Shown here: piece by piece, positions 8,186 to 9,763 of the stretch
Position numbering within the stretch: the stretch's first letter is position 1
How the letters are laid out: each line of letters opens with the position of its first letter
Assembly (NCBI GenBank): GCA_030066475.1
Contig: JASJBO010000290.1
Span: 1 to 9,763 of the forward strand
From: Myxococcota bacterium
Lineage (GTDB): Bacteria > Myxococcota_A > UBA9160 > PR03
Reading direction: 5' to 3'
Length of the DNA: 9,763 nucleotides
Program-made: the position numbers and the translations under genes
Notes under the pieces: model-generated
Seen by the model: only the letters and a program-made list of their open reading frames with translations
What the model was told of the DNA's origin: nothing
The model's database searches: none

Positions 8186-9763
8186 CTATCCGCGCGCGTC
8201 CCCTTTCATCTTGCGCGCCACGCGTTCGGCCACCATCACGCAGCCGAGGTAGGTATTGCCGGCCGGGATCGTCGGCATCACCGATGCATCGGCGACGCGC
8301 AGGTTCGGGATGCCATGCACCCGACAGTCGGCATCGAGGACCGCACCCATCGGGCAGGTGCCGACCATGTGGCCGTAGCTGATCGTGTTGCGGTCGAGCG
8401 CGGTGGCGACCGCATCCGGCGCCCCGAGATCGTGCGGGAAGAGGGGCTGCGGCTTCAGCGCTCGATACGCAGCGGAGCCTTCCCAGGCCGCGAGCTGATC
8501 GAAGGCGTGACGCAGCCGCTGGGGTGCGTCTTCGGGGAGCGGCGGCGCCACGACCGCGGGGCCGGCCTCGGGCGTGCTGCCGAGCCTGACGCTGCCGCGA
8601 CCGCTCGAGCGCAGCAGGAAGACGGCGACCATGAACAGGGTGGAGCCGGCGGTTGGCGTGGCCAGGAGCTTCATGGCCCCCAACACGGTCCTCCACCCCG
8701 GCCTGGACCCCGCACTCCCTGCCTGCCCCATGAGCCGCAGCTTCTCCCCGAAGGTGAGAGGACTCTCCCTGGGGTCTTGGAGCGAGATGGGCATCACGTG
8801 GTAGTCGACGTCCTTCCCGTTCGAGGCTCCGACGAGGACGATCTGTGCGGGCCCGGCGCTGCCGCCCCGCGGCCCCTCGTGGCGGTAGAGGATGCCCGCG
8901 CCGAGGTGGTCGCTCATCGTCGACCCCACGGGCAGATCGGCATGAGCCCGGATGCCGTGTTCCGCGAGGTGCCCCTCCGGCCCGACTCCGGACCGAAGCA
9001 GCATCGTCGGGGACCAGAGCGCTCCGGCCGCGACCACCACTTCGTCCGCGTCGATCTCCTCACCGCTCACCAGCACGACACCCTTCGCGCGTCCCCCGTC
9101 GATTGCGATCTTCGCGACCTCGGCATTCGTGCGGATCGTGAGATTGTCGCGCGCCCGCACCTCGTCGCTCAGGTAGGCGAGACTCGTCGAGACTCGCCGC
9201 ACCTGCTCGTCGATCGTCACGGGGAAGATCCCGAGGCCCGGAAGCTGGCCCGGATCGTTGATGTCGGCCGCGGTCGGCTGGCCGGTCTCGATCATCCCCT
9301 CGTAGAACGCCGCCTGGCTGCGGCTGATCTCGTCCTGGCGCCATCTGCGGACGGGAAGCGGGCCCTCGCTGCCGTGGATCGGCGAGGTGCCGAAGTCCAT
9401 GTCGCGCTCTGCCGCGATGAAGGTGCTCTCGACGTCGTCCCAGGCCCAGCCTTCGAGACCGGCGTTGGCCCAGGCGTCGTAGTCGGCCGGCTGCCCGCGC
9501 AGCGTCGCCAACCCGTTGACCGCGGAGGTCCCGCCCAGCAGCCGTCCCTGGATCACCGAGATCGCGCCCGTCCGCGTGGCCATCGGAGTGGGTACGAGGT
9601 GCTCCCCCAGGCCCGTCCAGTTCTCGGCGGCCCGAGTGGGCTCGAGGACGGCCCGGCCGTACGCGTCGTGATCGGGGCCCGCCTCCAGCAAGGTCACCCT
9701 TCGCTCGGGATCCTCGCTCAGCCGCGCGGCGAGCACGGAGCCGGCGGTTCCGCCGCCCACGAC
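8186..9763 (-). CDS. GMC-family FAD-dependent oxidoreductase (5' end outside window)
   Basis: About 525 residues are visible and only a handful at the N-terminus seem to be missing, since the frame is open through the window edge and enters at VVGGGTAGSVLAARL, the FAD Rossmann motif. Members oxidise alcohols (choline, alcohol, sugar or sterol type) to aldehydes or ketones. Numbering from the Val at 9758-9760, other signatures are LLEAGPD (24-30), GRLLGGTSAVNGLATLRG (72-89, the first GMC signature region) and GALWSPTMLLRSGVG (246-260, the second GMC signature). The catalytic His is H464 in SYGHMVGTCPMG and the partner Asn is N502 in PAGNTYLG, equivalent to H466 and N510 of choline oxidase. The usual GTCRMG is GTCPMG here, a small deviation. 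No signal peptide can be judged. It lies 77-101 bp upstream of the monooxygenase gene on the same strand, which fits an alcohol-to-ketone-to-lactone sequence of reactions. Confidence 0.92.
   Translation of the reverse strand, partial: VVGGGTAGSVLAARLSEDPERRVTLLEAGPDHDAYGRAVLEPTRAAENWTGLGEHLVPTPMATRTGAISVIQGRLLGGTSAVNGLATLRGQPADYDAWANAGLEGWAWDDVESTFIAAERDMDFGTSPIHGSEGPLPVRRWRQDEISRSQAAFYEGMIETGQPTAADINDPGQLPGLGIFPVTIDEQVRRVSTSLAYLSDEVRARDNLTIRTNAEVAKIAIDGGRAKGVVLVSGEEIDADEVVVAAGALWSPTMLLRSGVGPEGHLAEHGIRAHADLPVGSTMSDHLGAGILYRHEGPRGGSAGPAQIVLVGASNGKDVDYHVMPISLQDPRESPLTFGEKLRLMGQAGSAGSRPGWRTVLGAMKLLATPTAGSTLFMVAVFLLRSSGRGSVRLGSTPEAGPAVVAPPLPEDAPQRLRHAFDQLAAWEGSAAYRALKPQPLFPHDLGAPDAVATALDRNTISYGHMVGTCPMGAVLDADCRVHGIPNLRVADASVMPTIPAGNTYLGCVMVAERVARKMKGDARG

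Noticed and set aside
6720..8252. A 510-codon + strand open frame opposite the monooxygenase gene
   Set aside because: The opposite strand carries every Baeyer-Villiger motif. The + strand translation has the His/Val/Asp/Arg bias of an antisense shadow.

Overview
This is a high-GC bacterial window of about 9.8 kb. The organism looks like an uncultured delta-proteobacterium or myxobacterium. The best clue is a secreted protein with DxDxDG repeats that ends in a Gly-Cys, hydrophobic segment, Arg-rich tail of the kind seen in Myxococcota-type sorting signals (GC_trans_RRR / MYXO-CTERM-like). The taxonomy is an inference from protein style only.

Layout. Positions 1-466 are a small gene graveyard. 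They hold the frameshifted, truncated end of a leuA (2-isopropylmalate synthase) reading frame, a perfect 13-bp hairpin, and a decayed fragment of a DUF4143-type AAA ATPase with an in-frame stop. Next comes a large intact + strand gene (467-2845) for a 2-oxoglutarate/Fe(II) dioxygenase with a long C-terminal extension and a Cys-rich tail. Convergent to it is a two-gene minus-strand operon (3734 to 2909) of an XRE-type regulator and a DUF6036/AbiEii-like nucleotidyltransferase. This pair has a toxin-antitoxin-like layout, an 8-base gene overlap and an 18-bp palindromic operator candidate just ahead of the start codon. The divergent + strand gene at 4008-5291 encodes the secreted, anchored, DxDxDG-repeat protein. 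Facing it, only 11 bp away at the stop codons, is an unrecognised minus-strand gene (6379 to 5303) with a strong ribosome binding site and visibly lower GC than its surroundings, probably acquired. The right third holds two minus-strand flavoenzymes, a GMC-family oxidoreductase (cut by the window edge) followed by a cyclohexanone-monooxygenase-like type I Baeyer-Villiger monooxygenase.

How the genes may work together. The GMC oxidoreductase and the Baeyer-Villiger enzyme lie head to tail with a short gap. They could act in series, oxidising an alcohol to a ketone and the ketone to an ester or lactone, as in alicyclic or terpenoid/steroid catabolism. The regulator and nucleotidyltransferase form a self-contained autoregulated unit. 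The left and middle parts read as accessory DNA: decayed genes, a TA-like pair and a composition outlier. I see no CRISPR array, tRNA, rRNA or recognisable transposase. The most novel items are the unrecognised 358-residue protein, the two-part dioxygenase and the DxDxDG surface protein. I did not find convincing evidence of a complete new multi-gene system.
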